Assembly: GCA_958298945.1 (NCBI GenBank)
Contig: OY282607.1
Span: forward strand, 89,659,270 to 89,723,269
Source of the DNA: Atherix ibis
Lineage: Eukaryota; Arthropoda; Insecta; Diptera; Athericidae
Length of the DNA: 64,000 bases
Direction of reading: 5' to 3'
Both the position numbers and the translations under genes were made by a program. Every line of letters starts with the position of its first letter. Position 1 is the stretch's first letter. This document shows positions 47,109 through 60,032 of the stretch, in pieces. The notes under the pieces were generated by a model, which saw nothing but the letters and a program-made list of their open reading frames with translations, was not told the origin of the DNA and did no database searches.

Positions 47109-47109
47109 T

Positions 47110-50100
47110 AGCACAAAATAATTGACCCCGTTTTTTTCAATATATAATCGAAATTTGATGTCCTGCTTTATTTACACATGATTTAAGATAAATCACATAG
47201 TCTGTTCAGGTACTTGATTTATTCACAAATAAGCTGATATCAATAAAATTTTATTTATTTATTTTAATCTATAAGAAATGTTATATTTTGATTGAAAATT
47301 TTAAAATGTATAAATATTTTGAAATTGATTATAAACGATGGTATTTTAGTATCATACAAGCAAGGTAATGGTCTGTTTAGAGAATATTTAATGAAAGCCA
47401 TAATGGGATTTAAAAATTATTGCTATTTTGAAATAAGTTAAAAAAAATTGGCACTAAGAGCTTTATGGAAAATGATTTTATGTAATTTGTATATAATAGA
47501 GAATGGGCACCACTTTCTAGCATCGCTTCTTATTTTTAAAGATGTTTCCTTCTTTTTTTGGCACAGGTATACAATTGTTAAAATTGGTTTCGATAAAAAT
47601 TCAGAAAAAATCCAAATTCACTTTACTTGTTTAATAGGTAGAATAATAGCATTCACAGTTGGGTAGTAGCGCGTTAAATGAGTCTCTGTAAAATAACAAT
47701 TTTATACGGAAAATTAAGCATAACAATTTGATTCTTTCTCTGCCACTTACTGAATATCAGCTTATTCTAGGGAAACATTGTAAAAAAAAAAACTTTTCAA
47801 ATTAGTTCTCTAGAAATGCTTTTACACTGTCTAAAAAATTTAATGAAGTTAGAATATTAAGATCGCGTAAGTAAGATTGTTTCGGAAAATGGCATAAACA
47901 TCTTTTTACAACATTCTTCTCAATATGAAATTAAGAAAATTATGCAATATGTTCTAAATAAAATTAAAAAATGTAAAGTGAAGAATAGGAAAATATGGTC
48001 AGAAAATTTACAATGATTATGGTTTTCATCAGAATTGTGGAATGTGGCAGAAAATTCATTGACTTCACTTTAAATTTTATAAATAAAAGAAAAATATTGA
48101 CTTCACTTTAAATTTTATAAATAAAATCAAAACTTAAATATTAAATCAATACTGAAAAATATTTGGAAAAAAATTTCAAAATTGCCAACTGACTATTGAG
48201 AAATTATTCCCATCGATTGATAGTATTTTTTTAATACAATGCTTATGAATCCTATTCTTTTAATAGTAATTAAAAATTATATTTAAATACTCGAAGAGTA
48301 TTTTTTTTTAAATGTAAATTTCAGTAAATTTTTATATTATTTTCAGTTTATTACGATATCTGAAACCACTACTCAATCAATGTTCAATATTGACAAGTAC
48401 TACCAGTACTATTGCTGCTGTTATCCCCTTAGATAGTAACTATTTTTAATAAATAATAAATGGTTGTCATATTTCAATAATTAGGAAAAAAATTATTATA
48501 GATTACTCATATTTAATAGTTATTAAAAAAAAAACAATCTATAAAAACTATTAATTATGATATTTAAAAAAAACCGTCAATATTATTTCATACAGTAATG
48601 AGGTTATTTTGTAAAATACTCCTCTTATGCTAACTGAAACTGCTAATCATAACTAATTATTATATAATAAAATCGGAAATTACTACAATATATAATATTA
48701 CTTATATTCGTAATTATACACGTACATATATTTTCTTTAAATGATTTTTATAATAACAGCAATATTTCCAATATGTTCTATATTATTTATGTTTGAGTAA
48801 AAAAAAAACGAAAGTGCAATAAGGAAATTAAATAAAGAAGAAAAAAATTTGTGCAATCACAAGTCTAATAGTCTAGGCGTGTGTCGTTATAAAGAATAAT
48901 GAGCCCTCTCACTCAGTTGTCGGTAGTTTTGTAAAGCGCAGTGAGAAATGGCTGCCCTGCGGTAATCTTTCCATGTTTTCTTTGGCTAGCATGTGCACAT
49001 CGATAATCGATTGGTTTTGCTGATTTATGCATTCCAATAAGAAGCTAAATGAATTCCGATTAATAACATTGGCACAGGAATTTTTGTAATTCGAATTTTG
49101 TACTCGGAGAGATTTTTACCATGTTGTCATTGAGGGTTAGAGTCTCAACACGGTCACCAATTAATTAATATATTCCAATGAAGACGGAAGGGGATATCAT
49201 TACGCGGCAAAGAATAGTTACGATTAGTGTTGGGTCGGAAGTTCACTGATAGTTAAACAGTTGTCGGAGGTTTCTGATCGTCGCATCGGGTTGTAACCGA
49301 TTGAATTCAGCATTCGAGACTCTGTAGGTTTGTAAATCGGTGTATGGTTGTTAAGTTAATCTAGTCGATGCGATAGGTACCTACTTGATCCGAGGCGACC
49401 AAATGTTAACCCGATCTTAAAATTAATGGAAACATTTACACTAGAATGAATTACATGACATCTGATCAGAGTTTGCCATTTAATTATAGTGTGTTTGCCT
49501 TAGCGTTTCATCTTAACCGACAAGTATGGATTTTTGTTATTTGTTAATCTAACAGTTTTTGAATCTGGCAGCTACTTTGCGAAAGATACTTAGTGTACTA
49601 TTTAATCTTAGGTAGTCTAAGTTGTTTAATTTTTTCAGCAATCTTTAAACATGTTTACTGGTATTTTTATAAATTATTATTGCCAAAATTGTAACAAAAA
49701 AAATCTTATACCTTTCTCCAGACATCCTGTTTATGAATAAACTTAAGAGAGATTATTCATTTTATAGTTTAAAAATCAATCTATATTATTTGACAATTAG
49801 CAAAAATATATATTATTTAATATAATGTTTGTTTAGTTTAAAATTTACCATTTTATAATGTAGATTATTCAACTGATTGTGTATTATTCAAATTTTAAAT
49901 ATATTTGATTAAATTTTACTTTCCAATGACTAATTTGGATAAAACTCTATTTATGGTTATTATTGTAGATTTCCTTATAATTTACCAAATCTATAGTAAT
50001 CTTATAGTAGTAAATTTTTATATGATTTTAATAAAAATTTATTACTTATTCTTATTTTTATTGTTGTAAGAATGAGTATAAGGTAAATATTAAATGAGTG

Positions 50101-50585
50101 CTCATAAGTTGGTTGAAAACTTTTCAAATCATACAACATATGGACACAAGTAGTGGGCGGAATTTACTATAAAACAAAGTTCGTAAACTTTCCACAAAGG
50201 AGTATATTTTTTTCTGTTATTAAATAAAGGAATCTTTTTTTTTGGATTGGTTTTTAACTGCTCTTTTAATGAGATCAAAAGTTCAAAACTTTTCCGTTTG
50301 TAGTATTTTTCCTAATCAAAAGTTTCTATTGTAAAGAATTGGTTGAATGTGCATTTTTGCAGCTATTTTTAATCGGAAAGTTTTAAATAATTTATAAACG
50401 AAAAATAATTTTTCATTTATATTTTACTCGTAGATCATTAAAACTTTGATATAGTAAAATGGTGAATTTTATAAAATGAAATAAATTATTTATTAAAAAG
50501 GGTTCATAACATTTTATAGTCAATTAAGAATATTTTTAAATTATTACTATAAACTCGTATATGGAATTATTATTATTCTTATATT
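47110..50585. other. AT-rich spacer; possible host first exon near 48.9 kb
   Basis: Mostly A/T-rich. 48058-48088 and 48096-48126 are a perfect 31-bp direct repeat, period 38. 48880-49440 is noticeably less A/T-rich and holds the promoter/exon candidate described separately. No conserved coding was recognised. Confidence 0.5.
48888..48961 (+). promoter_or_regulatory. Candidate core promoter and first exon
   Basis: TATAAAG at 48888-48894 is followed by an insect-type initiator TCAGTT with its A at 48915. The spacing of 27 bp is slightly short. Downstream GAGAAATGG places an ATG at 48948 in good context, giving M-A-A-L. CG is then followed by GTAATC at 48962, a possible splice donor. No second exon was identified. 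Each element is short enough to occur by chance. Confidence 0.25.
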
Positions 50586-50589
50586 TTAT

Positions 50590-51400
50590 AGCCCATATGG
50601 AGAGGCTTCTGTGAAGGGATTCAAGATACCTTGTCCAGCCTAGCGAAAGAAAATTCAAACGGCATGGCCCTCGGGGGGTATCTATATGGAAAGCAGTGAG
50701 GATAGTCTGCGTCTTTTATTAAAAATACATTTTTCTGGATAGGTAGTTTTAGGACCCAATAAGGACCTACACTTCTTCATCCTACATAATTACAAAAAAT
50801 CCACAGGGTAGGTCTATAGCTACTACGGAAGAATTTTTTTTTTGACGTTGACATTATCAGATGGGTTATTAAATCCTTCAAGCTCTTCAAATCTCCAAAG
50901 GGTGATGGTATTTTCCATGACATATTACAGAAAAATTTGGAGGTATTGACTACTGTTCTTGCTAAGATTTTTAGAGCCAGTTAGTGCTTCTTAGCCGCAA
51001 TATCACAGCTAAATCAGGAAATGATTCAGTGGCTGTTAGAGCCGTTAAGGATTGTCCACAAGGAGGAGTACTTTCACCCCTACTTTGGTTACTTGTCATT
51101 GATGACCTTCTTGTCAAATTATCTGCAGGTAGCTTTGAAGTTTAAAGTTATGCTAATAATCTGGCCTTGATGATCACGTGAAAATATAAAGAAACAAATT
51201 TGGACCGAATCCAGAGGGTTTTAAGCCAAGTGCACACTTAGTGCAAAGAGGCAGATTTTCATATAAACCCTCAGAAAATGAGTTTAGTTCCATTCATGAG
51301 AAAGCATAAGTTGAACCTCACCAAGACCAATATGAATGAAACTGAATTTGAGTTCTCTATTCTAGGGGTCATTTTAGATCTCTAGATTAGAAAACTACAA
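50590..51400 (+). pseudogene. LINE reverse-transcriptase relic
   Basis: Plus-strand frames show WRGFCEGIQDT-like start, KIRWVIKSFKLFKSPKGDGI-like block, then DCPQGGVLSPLLWLLVIDDL, a decayed catalytic motif YANNLALM (normally YADD), INPQKMSLVPFMRKHKL and FSILGVILDL. This is the order of a jockey/RNase H-type LINE reverse transcriptase. Stops and frameshifts occur throughout, and both catalytic aspartates of YADD are Asn. The 3' domains are absent. It may belong to the family of the RNase H fragment at 44880-45474. Confidence 0.8.
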
Positions 51401-51404
51401 TTTA

Positions 51405-54040
51405 AGTGATTTTGTAAGCACTTTTTTTAAGTGATTTTTAACTTTAAGCTTTCATTTTGTGCAAAAGATTTTCAGGTCTTCAAACTCAAACTATAAATAA
51501 TAATTTTTCTTTCTTAAAAAAAATACTTTCTTTTTGTGGAAAATTCAAGTTAATTTGTTTACGAATATATCTTGAAAAAAATGTCAAATATCTGTGAAAG
51601 CTTTTTTCTTATTTTGTGGAGTTTTTACTAATAAAACTTAAAGAGTCAATGTTCAAGTTATAATAAATATTTTCTTAATATACTTAGTATTTTTAGTATG
51701 AATGATCAATGTTCATTAGATTTGTTTTTTTTTTTTGATAATAATTTACATATTTTGAAAAGTATCCTTGAGCGAAACGACAAAGTTCAACGGGAAAAAT
51801 TAAGGAAAACCAACGAAAACTACAAGGTTGGAGGACAAGTTGAATGTATAATAAATTTGAAAAACTTATAAAATATGCTCCATTGAAGTGGAACTATTTT
51901 GCCATAGGGACGTAATCCCTAATGCATATTACTTAAATGACTTTTTAACTGTTGAAAATTCGTATCGAATGACGGTTACAAGTTTGAAACGTTCATCCTC
52001 CACTGTGCCAGCTGGCATCCTCGCTTGATTCGCTGATGGATTTTCGGTGGTTGACTTTTTCGCTAGTACAAAGCTGGACCAAATTTCCGAGTATGTCCTT
52101 AATTTCAATGTTTTATCCTCGGTAAAAATTCTTTTCAATCAATTTCTTTTCTTCTTTTCGGTCAATACAAAGAAAGCTGCATATATTTTTACATTAATGT
52201 AGTCGTACTTTCTCTGGTACTTTGGAGAAAGTCGGAAAAAGTGTAATTTAAAAGTTGAAGAAATGGATTTTTAGAGCAAATACAGGATTCTCATATAAAT
52301 ACTATCAGAAAGTAGTTATAGTTTGAAATTTCCCCAGGGATATATAAGAATTGAATCAAATCAAATTCTCTTCTTGAGTTCATTACAAATCGAGAGAAAA
52401 AAATGTTATCTGCTTACTAACCGAAATCAGTTATATTTAAGAGTGCGGTTATTGGTGATCATTTTTCAAATATTAAATTTTCTTAAGTTCTTAATTTGAT
52501 AAAAAAAAATATAGGAAAATAGAAGAAAAATATTTTCTATCTCATAAAAATTTTTTTATGAGATAGAAACCCTCCTGAAGATTATTAATTAATCATCACA
52601 GGTTCAGATCTGTCCGATATTTTAAATGTAGAATTTTATAAACAAATATGGAAACGAATTATGCTTGAGTAAATAAATGGGCCATTATCATGGATTTTAA
52701 TCAGCTGAACGAAATGTCAATCGATTGACATATGTCACATGTCATTTAGTAAAATATAAAAAAAATTTAAAATCTCCAAAAATAATAAACAACAACTGAT
52801 ATACCTGAAATGGGAAATGCCAATCCCATCTTGAAACAGTAAAATGTAGAAATTGAATAAAATGATTGAACATATTTTGGCATCGGCTTTATTAATTACA
52901 AAATGCTACCAAAAAGATACTGATCCAATGTATGCAGGTCTTATGGTAGATCAATGCAAATGCATAGAATGTCATCGGAGTTGTTGTATTTGAGGGTGAA
53001 CTGATCCTCGTCCATTTATTGGCCACAGAGTGTTATCGTGTCAATCGATCCTGCTGATCATGAAGCAGTCAATCGATCGTGCAGGAGACGAAGCCAATCA
53101 ACCATTCTAATCGAAGTTGATATACGACAAGATCAGATATCATTAAAATGCACTTTTTAGTAACCAGTCAAGATCGATCAATAAAACCAATATGCTGGAA
53201 GTCAATTAATTTTCTCTCAAATGACATTTACTCTTCGGTTCGTATTCAAATCGTTATCAATGTTAATTTTGAACGCAAACAGTATTGGGAAATTTTTTTC
53301 CAGTCAATTTCATTTTGTAATTTTCCATTTTTGCATTTATACAATTTTTTTGCCATTGATATTAATCAGGTTTTTTTTTAGTTGGAAGGGGATACCTATT
53401 GGTGACAGGTGTAGGTAAATATTTGCTTCAACTTATCTGACTTTGTTTGAAGAAATTTTATTTTTAGGACGTGTTTAAGCTTTTCAAAGGTGGGTTTTTT
53501 CTATGTTAATGATAGTATTTTAGATTTTTAAAATATTTGGAATGATTCAAGTAGAGAAATTTATTTTTTGCATTTGAAATTTCAATTTTACTCAAATATT
53601 TTTTATAATTTTTTAACAAAAAGTAATTTTGCTTTAAAAAGTAAAATTGAAAAAAAATATATTATATTTAAATATCATAGTATATTTTGTAAAAATATTT
53701 TCTATTGTATTATTTAAAATTTGCTTTAGGTATTAAATAAATAATACGTGTATTCTCGATCATTTTGACAGAATTTTTGACTTCTTGCAGGACTCGATCA
53801 TTTTTGAGGCTATATTTCCATTATTATTTTACGGGGATATTAGTTTTTAAATGCACTTCATTTTAATACTTATCTGTGTCAAATTATATGATCTTGGAGG
53901 TCAATTGCCATTAAGCTAAAAAAAAGTTGATTGTCATATGGCCACAGCGATCAGAATTGATGGTAACTGTTGAAATTAATAGTTTTTGACTAAAATTAAT
54001 ACCAGATAGTAATTTTTTGTGGATACAGAGGCTTTTGTTT
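51405..54040. other. AT-rich spacer with palindromes
   Basis: An unrecognised 69-codon minus-strand frame (51929-52138, containing KKSTTENPSANQARMPAGTV) sits in a less A/T-rich patch. 52715-52730 is a perfect 16-bp palindrome TGTCAATCGATTGACA. ATCGAT recurs at 53042, 53072 and nearby. Confidence 0.45.
52534..52569. repeat. 17-bp inverted repeat, 2-nt loop
   Basis: TTTCTATCTCATAAAAA is followed after two bases by its exact complement TTTTTATGAGATAGAAA. The arm is too A/T-rich to call a terminator or RNA gene. Confidence 0.9.
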
Positions 54041-54044
54041 AATT

Positions 54045-56110
54045 ATTTGTAGGTTTTCAGAGCCCCATATATGGCAATTTTGCTTATTGATGATATATCG
54101 ACCAAGCGGGAAATGAGGCTTATCGTGGAAGAAAATAATCTCTTAAAACGCGAAATGTACCTACGTATTTGTGGAAAGTTTTTTTTAAATTTCTTAGCAT
54201 TGCTAAGTTAATGAACGATCCATAATATAAAATTAATAATATTAAAATGAGAAAATATATTCTTATACAATATTAAAGAATAGCTGGATAGGCTCTATCG
54301 TTAGATTTTCGTATATGTACACACATAATTCTGTCAGCATAATTGTAAAAGCGGCGATGCATTGTACTGCTAGCATACATTTGTGTAGAATTTTTATTTG
54401 TAGATATAACCTCTACTGACATCTATTTTTTATAATAGAAACTACCTGCATTCCAAAAGCAAAGAAAATATCCATTTTAACTCACTTATTCCGAAGAAAT
54501 ATATATTTTTAACACAAACAATATTTTTATTTTCATTTTGTAAATATCAAAGGTCTCAATTTTGTAGGACTTTTGGAGAGTTTAAAATCATTGAATATCT
54601 TGTAAATATTTATTTTTTCGCATTTGTAATTTTGACAGTTATCAGAAACTAGCAAGTTAACTATTTGTTTTACTGTTGATGACATTAAATAGGAAAGTTT
54701 TTATGTCAGAATATTAATTGTTTTCTGATTACTTTCAAGCGAAGGAGTATTCTTCGGCAATTAAGGAATACACTAAATCAAGAACTTCCTGTAGAATTTT
54801 CGCATAAAAAAAATTGAGAGAAAAATTATTAGCAACCATTTCACCTAATTACTTAGTTTTAAAACTTAAAAAAAAAACATATAAAATAAAAACTTAATAT
54901 TTTAAAATAATATACTGTGTTTTATTAAAATTTTCAAAAACTTATGCCATCACACAACAAAATCAGGAATATTAAAAAAAACAATATTTGTTTACACATA
55001 ATTATACAATATCATTCATGAAAATGATTTTAAAAGAACCGCGTCAATCGCATACTGATTTTTTAAATTGGCCTCCACAAATATTCGCCGTTTCTGTTAT
55101 TTTACAAGTGTATATGCATTATTATGAATGTATTCTCTTTAGATTCGTCAGATTTTCGTATATGTATACGCAATTTTCTGGCTGAATTATTGCAAAAGCG
55201 GCGAGAAATCGTAACTCTTGCATACTTTTGTGTAGATTTTTTTTTATGTAGACATAATACCCACTGATATCTAGTTTTCGTACTAGAAATTTATTAAATT
55301 CCAAGAGCATAATTTATTTATATTCATTTGAATTCACTTATTGCAACAACAAAAATACAATTTATACACTACGATAGGCAATTTTTATTTTTTGTACAAT
55401 CTTTCAATATGAAATGGAATTGTATTTTCGATTTATTATTTATTTCTTAAATATAAATTAAATATCAAGCACTTCAATTTTGTAGAGTTTCGGGGAGAGT
55501 TTTAAAACACGCCAGTCTCCATGAAAGTGGTAGCATACCGAAATGCTTGCATACTTTTGTTGTTTTTAAAGTTTACATTTTGGCACTTAAAGGAAATTGT
55601 TGAAGTATTTACGAAAAAATAAGTATTTATATAAATAGTTATATTATTGATAACATTTAATAGGAAGTTTTTATTTCAGAAAATGAAATGCTTTATAAAG
55701 AGTTACTGCTGGTTATTCAACGGAATGAGGAAGCCGGAAATTTCTTTCTTTCAGTAAGTTGATATCTTCATTTTTACTAGAGAAATTGGCAAAAATTTAT
55801 TTTATAATGATTTATTTGGTCCAAAAAGTGGTTAAAAAGTGAAAAGTTCATCATTTAATAAATGTAAGCAAATGTCATGTTGACAGTTCAATGTTTACTA
55901 TAAAATAGTTCAGTGCCGGCGTATGTATTGTAGCCTGTACGGGATATCTCATATGAAAATGGTTTTAAACAAACCGATTTAATCGCTTTCTGCAGTTTAA
56001 AATTTGCCCCCATTGATTTACGCCGTTTATGTTATTTTGCATGTGTATTGCCAACAAAATTTAGACGGAATTTTTGTGTAGAGGCCTAACCAGTTCTTCT
56101 ATAATCTAAG
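54045..56110. repeat. Diverged ~0.85-0.95 kb direct repeats with exon-like islands
   Basis: Blocks recur in order: tcgtatatgta (54309/55155), aattttgtag (54558/55475), ttaataggaa-like (54686/55655), and a cgc...ttattttac/gc block (55048/55981). The region is therefore two or three old tandem copies. Two short islands are open and spliced-looking: 54059-54178 (acceptor ttttcag, reading APYMAILLIDDISTKREMRL) and 55678-55753 (acceptor tttcag, donor gtaagt, reading NEMLYKELLLVIQRNEEAGN). No gene family is recognised. Confidence 0.5.
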
Positions 56111-58445
56111 ACAATAGTTATATTAGATGATATATATTCTTGACAGCTGTCAAATTATAGGGTTGTATTTTTTCAAACCACAAAATAAATAACCCTAAAT
56201 GTGGATGGATGGATAATCGATCAGAGGATAGTTTTTATAGTTAATATTTTTTTTCATAATTTTCTGTTTATAATTAGTTTAAAAAAAAAAATTTGAGTTT
56301 CTAATTAAAAATGACAGCCGTATTCTTTTTTTGTGCATAAAAAATATTCAAATTTAGTCAAATAAATTGGAAAATTTCCTTTCTACTCGTAATTATGAAA
56401 AAATTTCTTAAAAATAAAAATAAAAACGAACGAAAAATTAATCAAATTTACAATAATTTAAATGAAATAATTCTTATAAATATTTTATCATAGTCGAAAA
56501 TAAGATAAATTTTAACCAAAAAATAAAAATTTATAACAACGAAACAAGGTGAAATCCCACTTAAACTTGGCAATTTTACTCGTGTATAAATAAATCCTTA
56601 TTGAATTAGGTGATCTTTGTTGTTCATTTTAAACAAAACTTTATCAATAGATAGGACCAGAGAGTAGAGAAAAAGGAGATAGACTATAGAAAAGAAAGAG
56701 TAATATTATCCTATCTATTTGTATATTGGCACTGTTATGTTGACATTAATTCTATTTACTGCTTGAATAATTTCCAAGACGAACAGAACAGATTATTCAA
56801 GCAAATTTATTTAATTTATTTACGAAATACAAAGCGTAATTAAAATTACAAATCGCCAAATTGGAATCGACAAGGAGAATGTTCCCAAGAATCGTGATAC
56901 TCCGAACAGGAGTGAGGTAGTTTGTTGGCAAGAATGAGCTGAATATTTTAAGCCTACTATGTAGTCACTATTTATATTGTGAATAGTAAGTATCCTTTGC
57001 CAGAGAATACGGTTTTTCCATTTTCAGAAAAGTTCTTGTTGATGGGGTGTTTTTCCAGCAACCCTAAAAGCCCAGCTATATGTACATCAAGAGTATATGT
57101 TGTAGTATGCTGGTTGCAAATTCTTAACCAAACTTTTGCGATAATAAAGTACAAAAATTCGCAAGGACAAAATTTGTTATGAAAAATTTCGCCTTCGGTC
57201 CATTGATAAAATTTTCGCAATAACAGGCAATTCATCTGTCTAAGGGTGAGTGAATTCACCAAAAACTGATATTATGACTTTATCGATTATTGAAAAATTA
57301 GCACAAAATTTTTGCCAAAGAAAAAAACACAAGAAACATTTTCGTTGAACACAATAAACATTTTCCTTTTGGGTGTACTTAGTAAGGTATTACTGTCGTC
57401 TGTAAAGTTTCGTAAAGAAAATTGCCTATAAGAATCGTATGGCTTATGGTTTTTATGGTGCATCTTGAATTTATAAGGTATTGTGGGTACTTGTTTTATA
57501 ATCGCAGCATTTGAGTATGAGAATATTAAGACTGAAACATTGAATTATCGAAGCACCAGAACATCTGGAGCAGCACATCAATTAGGCAGCGTCAAAAGCA
57601 ATCACTCTTAACAGGTTATTTCCACGACAAAAGGCCCAATATGGCAGGGGTAAAGGGCCAACGGCTAATATAAATTGATTTTAATGTGTGTAATGGCATT
57701 TAATGGTATAATTGGGCACCATAGCGTACAGAAAATATTCAAACTTATATCTATGCATATACGAGCTATAGAACATATTCGTTTATGTATCGTACATTAA
57801 TGATTTTAATGCTATAAAAGCAACCAAGGAAAAGATCCAAACATATTCAATGGCGGATGCTCGACTGATTAAATGAAATTATTTAATAATCCGTTTTTAT
57901 AAAGAACGTGTATTCGACTACTCCCCTTATAAATTCAAATATATATTTTTGGATCATTATAAACAGCAATTGAAATTGCACTAATATTCAACCATTAGTC
58001 AGGTACTTGGAAAATAGCTAATTTACCAAGAGGAACATGTTATTTTTAAAATAACTACAAAACTCGCGTATTCTTCGAGTAGTCTCCAAGTATTCTTCGG
58101 ATAGTTTGTAAAATTTAACTGCACGCATATTCTACGAAACTACACACTCGACCCCATAGGTAAAAAATTACTATTTAATAAATGAAGGGATTTTTTTTCT
58201 TTCAAAATTAATATTGTTTTTATTTGTTTTTTTTTTTTTTAAATAATTATCATTAAAGAAGGGCAAATTTCTAATAACTAATCTTTAATTGTCAGGAAGT
58301 AAAGATAAATGTATAAATTTCTGAAGAATTCGTTAAATAATAAATGGTTTATAAAAAAAAAAAATTTTCATTGCATTTAAAAAATTAGTCCGATAGCTAA
58401 GATGTTACAAATGAGAAAAAAATTTAGCCCCTTAAAAAAATCCTA
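56110..58445. other. AT-rich spacer
   Basis: No gene supported. Overlapping plus- and minus-strand open frames at 56972-57262 have no recognisable domain. Confidence 0.5.
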
Positions 58446-58526
58446 ATTACAGTAATACCCCGCACTTACGTATACTTTGGGACCGGAGCGTACACGTAAA
58501 ACGAAAATGTACGTAAAGTGAAAAGC

Positions 58527-59802
58527 CAGTTTGGCTGAAAAGTTTATAAGGTTGACGCCTAGATGGCGCCTCTTGCAAAAATCTACTTAACATCCTTCAA
58601 ATGGTTCCTGTCAAAATTTGACAGCAATCGTTCGATTGGTTCGTGAGATATAGCATTTTGAGTGGAGCAACGTTTGTTATTGAAAAAAAAATGGATAAAG
58701 AAGAATTTCGTGTATTGATAAAGCATTTCTTTTTGATGAAAAAAAATACAGTGGAAACCAAAGCATGGTTTGACAAACGTTATCCGGACTCTGCTCCAGC
58801 TATTTAAACTGTGAAATATTGGTTTCGTCAATTTCGAACTGGTCGTACGAGCACAGTTGATGCCGAACGCAGTGGACACCCAAAAGAGGTGGCTACGGCA
58901 GAAAACATCAAAAAAATCCACAAAATAATTTTAAATAACCGTAAAGTGAAGTTGAGCGAGATAGCTGAGACTCTGAAGATATCGAAAGAGCGTGTTGGGC
59001 ATATCGTGCATGAATATTTGGGCATGCGAAAGCTGTGTGCAAAGTGGGTGCCGCGTGAGCTCACTGTGGACCAAAAACAACAACGTGTTGATGATTCTGA
59101 GCAGTGTTTGGAGCTGTTCAAGCTCAATTAACCCGAATTTTTGCATCGATATGAGACAATGGATGAAACATGGCTCCGTCACTACACTCCAGAGTGCAAT
59201 CGGCAGTCGGCAGAGTGGAGAGCGAGCGACGAATCGAATCCAAAGCGTGAAAAGACGCAACAGTCGGCTGGCAAGGTGATGGCGTCTGTATTTTGGGATG
59301 CGCATGGTATAATATTCATTGACTATCTCCAGAAGGGACAGACGATCAACAGCGACTATTATATAGCGTTATTGGATCGTTTGAAGAAAGTTATCGCTAA
59401 GAAACGGCCTCATTTGAAGAAGAAAAAAGTGTTGTTTCACCAAGACAATGCACCGTGTCACAAGTCGATGAAAACGATGGTCAAACTCAATGAATTGGGC
59501 TACGAATTGCTTCCCCATCCACCGTATTCTTCAGATCTGGCTTCCAGCGACTTTTTCCTGTTTGCAGACCTCAAAAAAATGCTCGCTGGCAAGAAATTTA
59601 AGACCGATGATGAAGTGATTGCCGAAACTGAGGCCTATTCTGAGGCAAAACCGAAAGAGTACTATAAAAATGGTATCGAAAAGTTGGAAGATCGCTATAA
59701 TCGCTGTATCGCCCTTGAAGGCAACTATGTTAAATAATAAAAATGAATTTTCCAAAAAAAAATATTTTTACTGCATTACCTAATAAACTTTTCAGCCGAA
59801 CT
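58527..59802 (+). mobile_element. irritans-subfamily mariner, second copy, transposase broken
   Basis: Ends CAGTTTGGCTGAAAAGTTTA and inverse AAGTTCGGCTGAAAAGTTTA. It is highly similar to 6546-7946 but with one leader unit. The transposase starts at ATG 58691 (MDKEEFRVLIKHFFLMKKN). It carries TAA at 58805-58807 (Ser codon in the other copy) and TAA at 59129-59131 (Lys codon). The rest is in frame to TAA at 59735-59737, with all three aspartates present: MDETW, HQDNA and SSDFF. One change is YSSDL for YSPDL. Two base substitutions account for the loss. Confidence 0.94.
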
Positions 59803-60032
59803 TTTATGTATGTAGTTTTACACTTTTATTTCATACGTTTATATTTTTTTAATGCTATATTTAACGTGTATTAAAAAGAAAAAAACAAATTCATATACAT
59901 ATTAAACAAAACTTAAAAAATAAACATAAACTTCAAAATTCAATAATATGTACTACATATTTAAATATAGAATTCAATTGGTATAATGTTGTAATTCAAA
60001 TTTAATTGCTCGATGACGTAAAGAATGATGTA

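Noticed and set aside
56972..57262. Overlapping open frames on both strands
   Set aside because: No domain, no splice context and no repeat similarity, so left as spacer.
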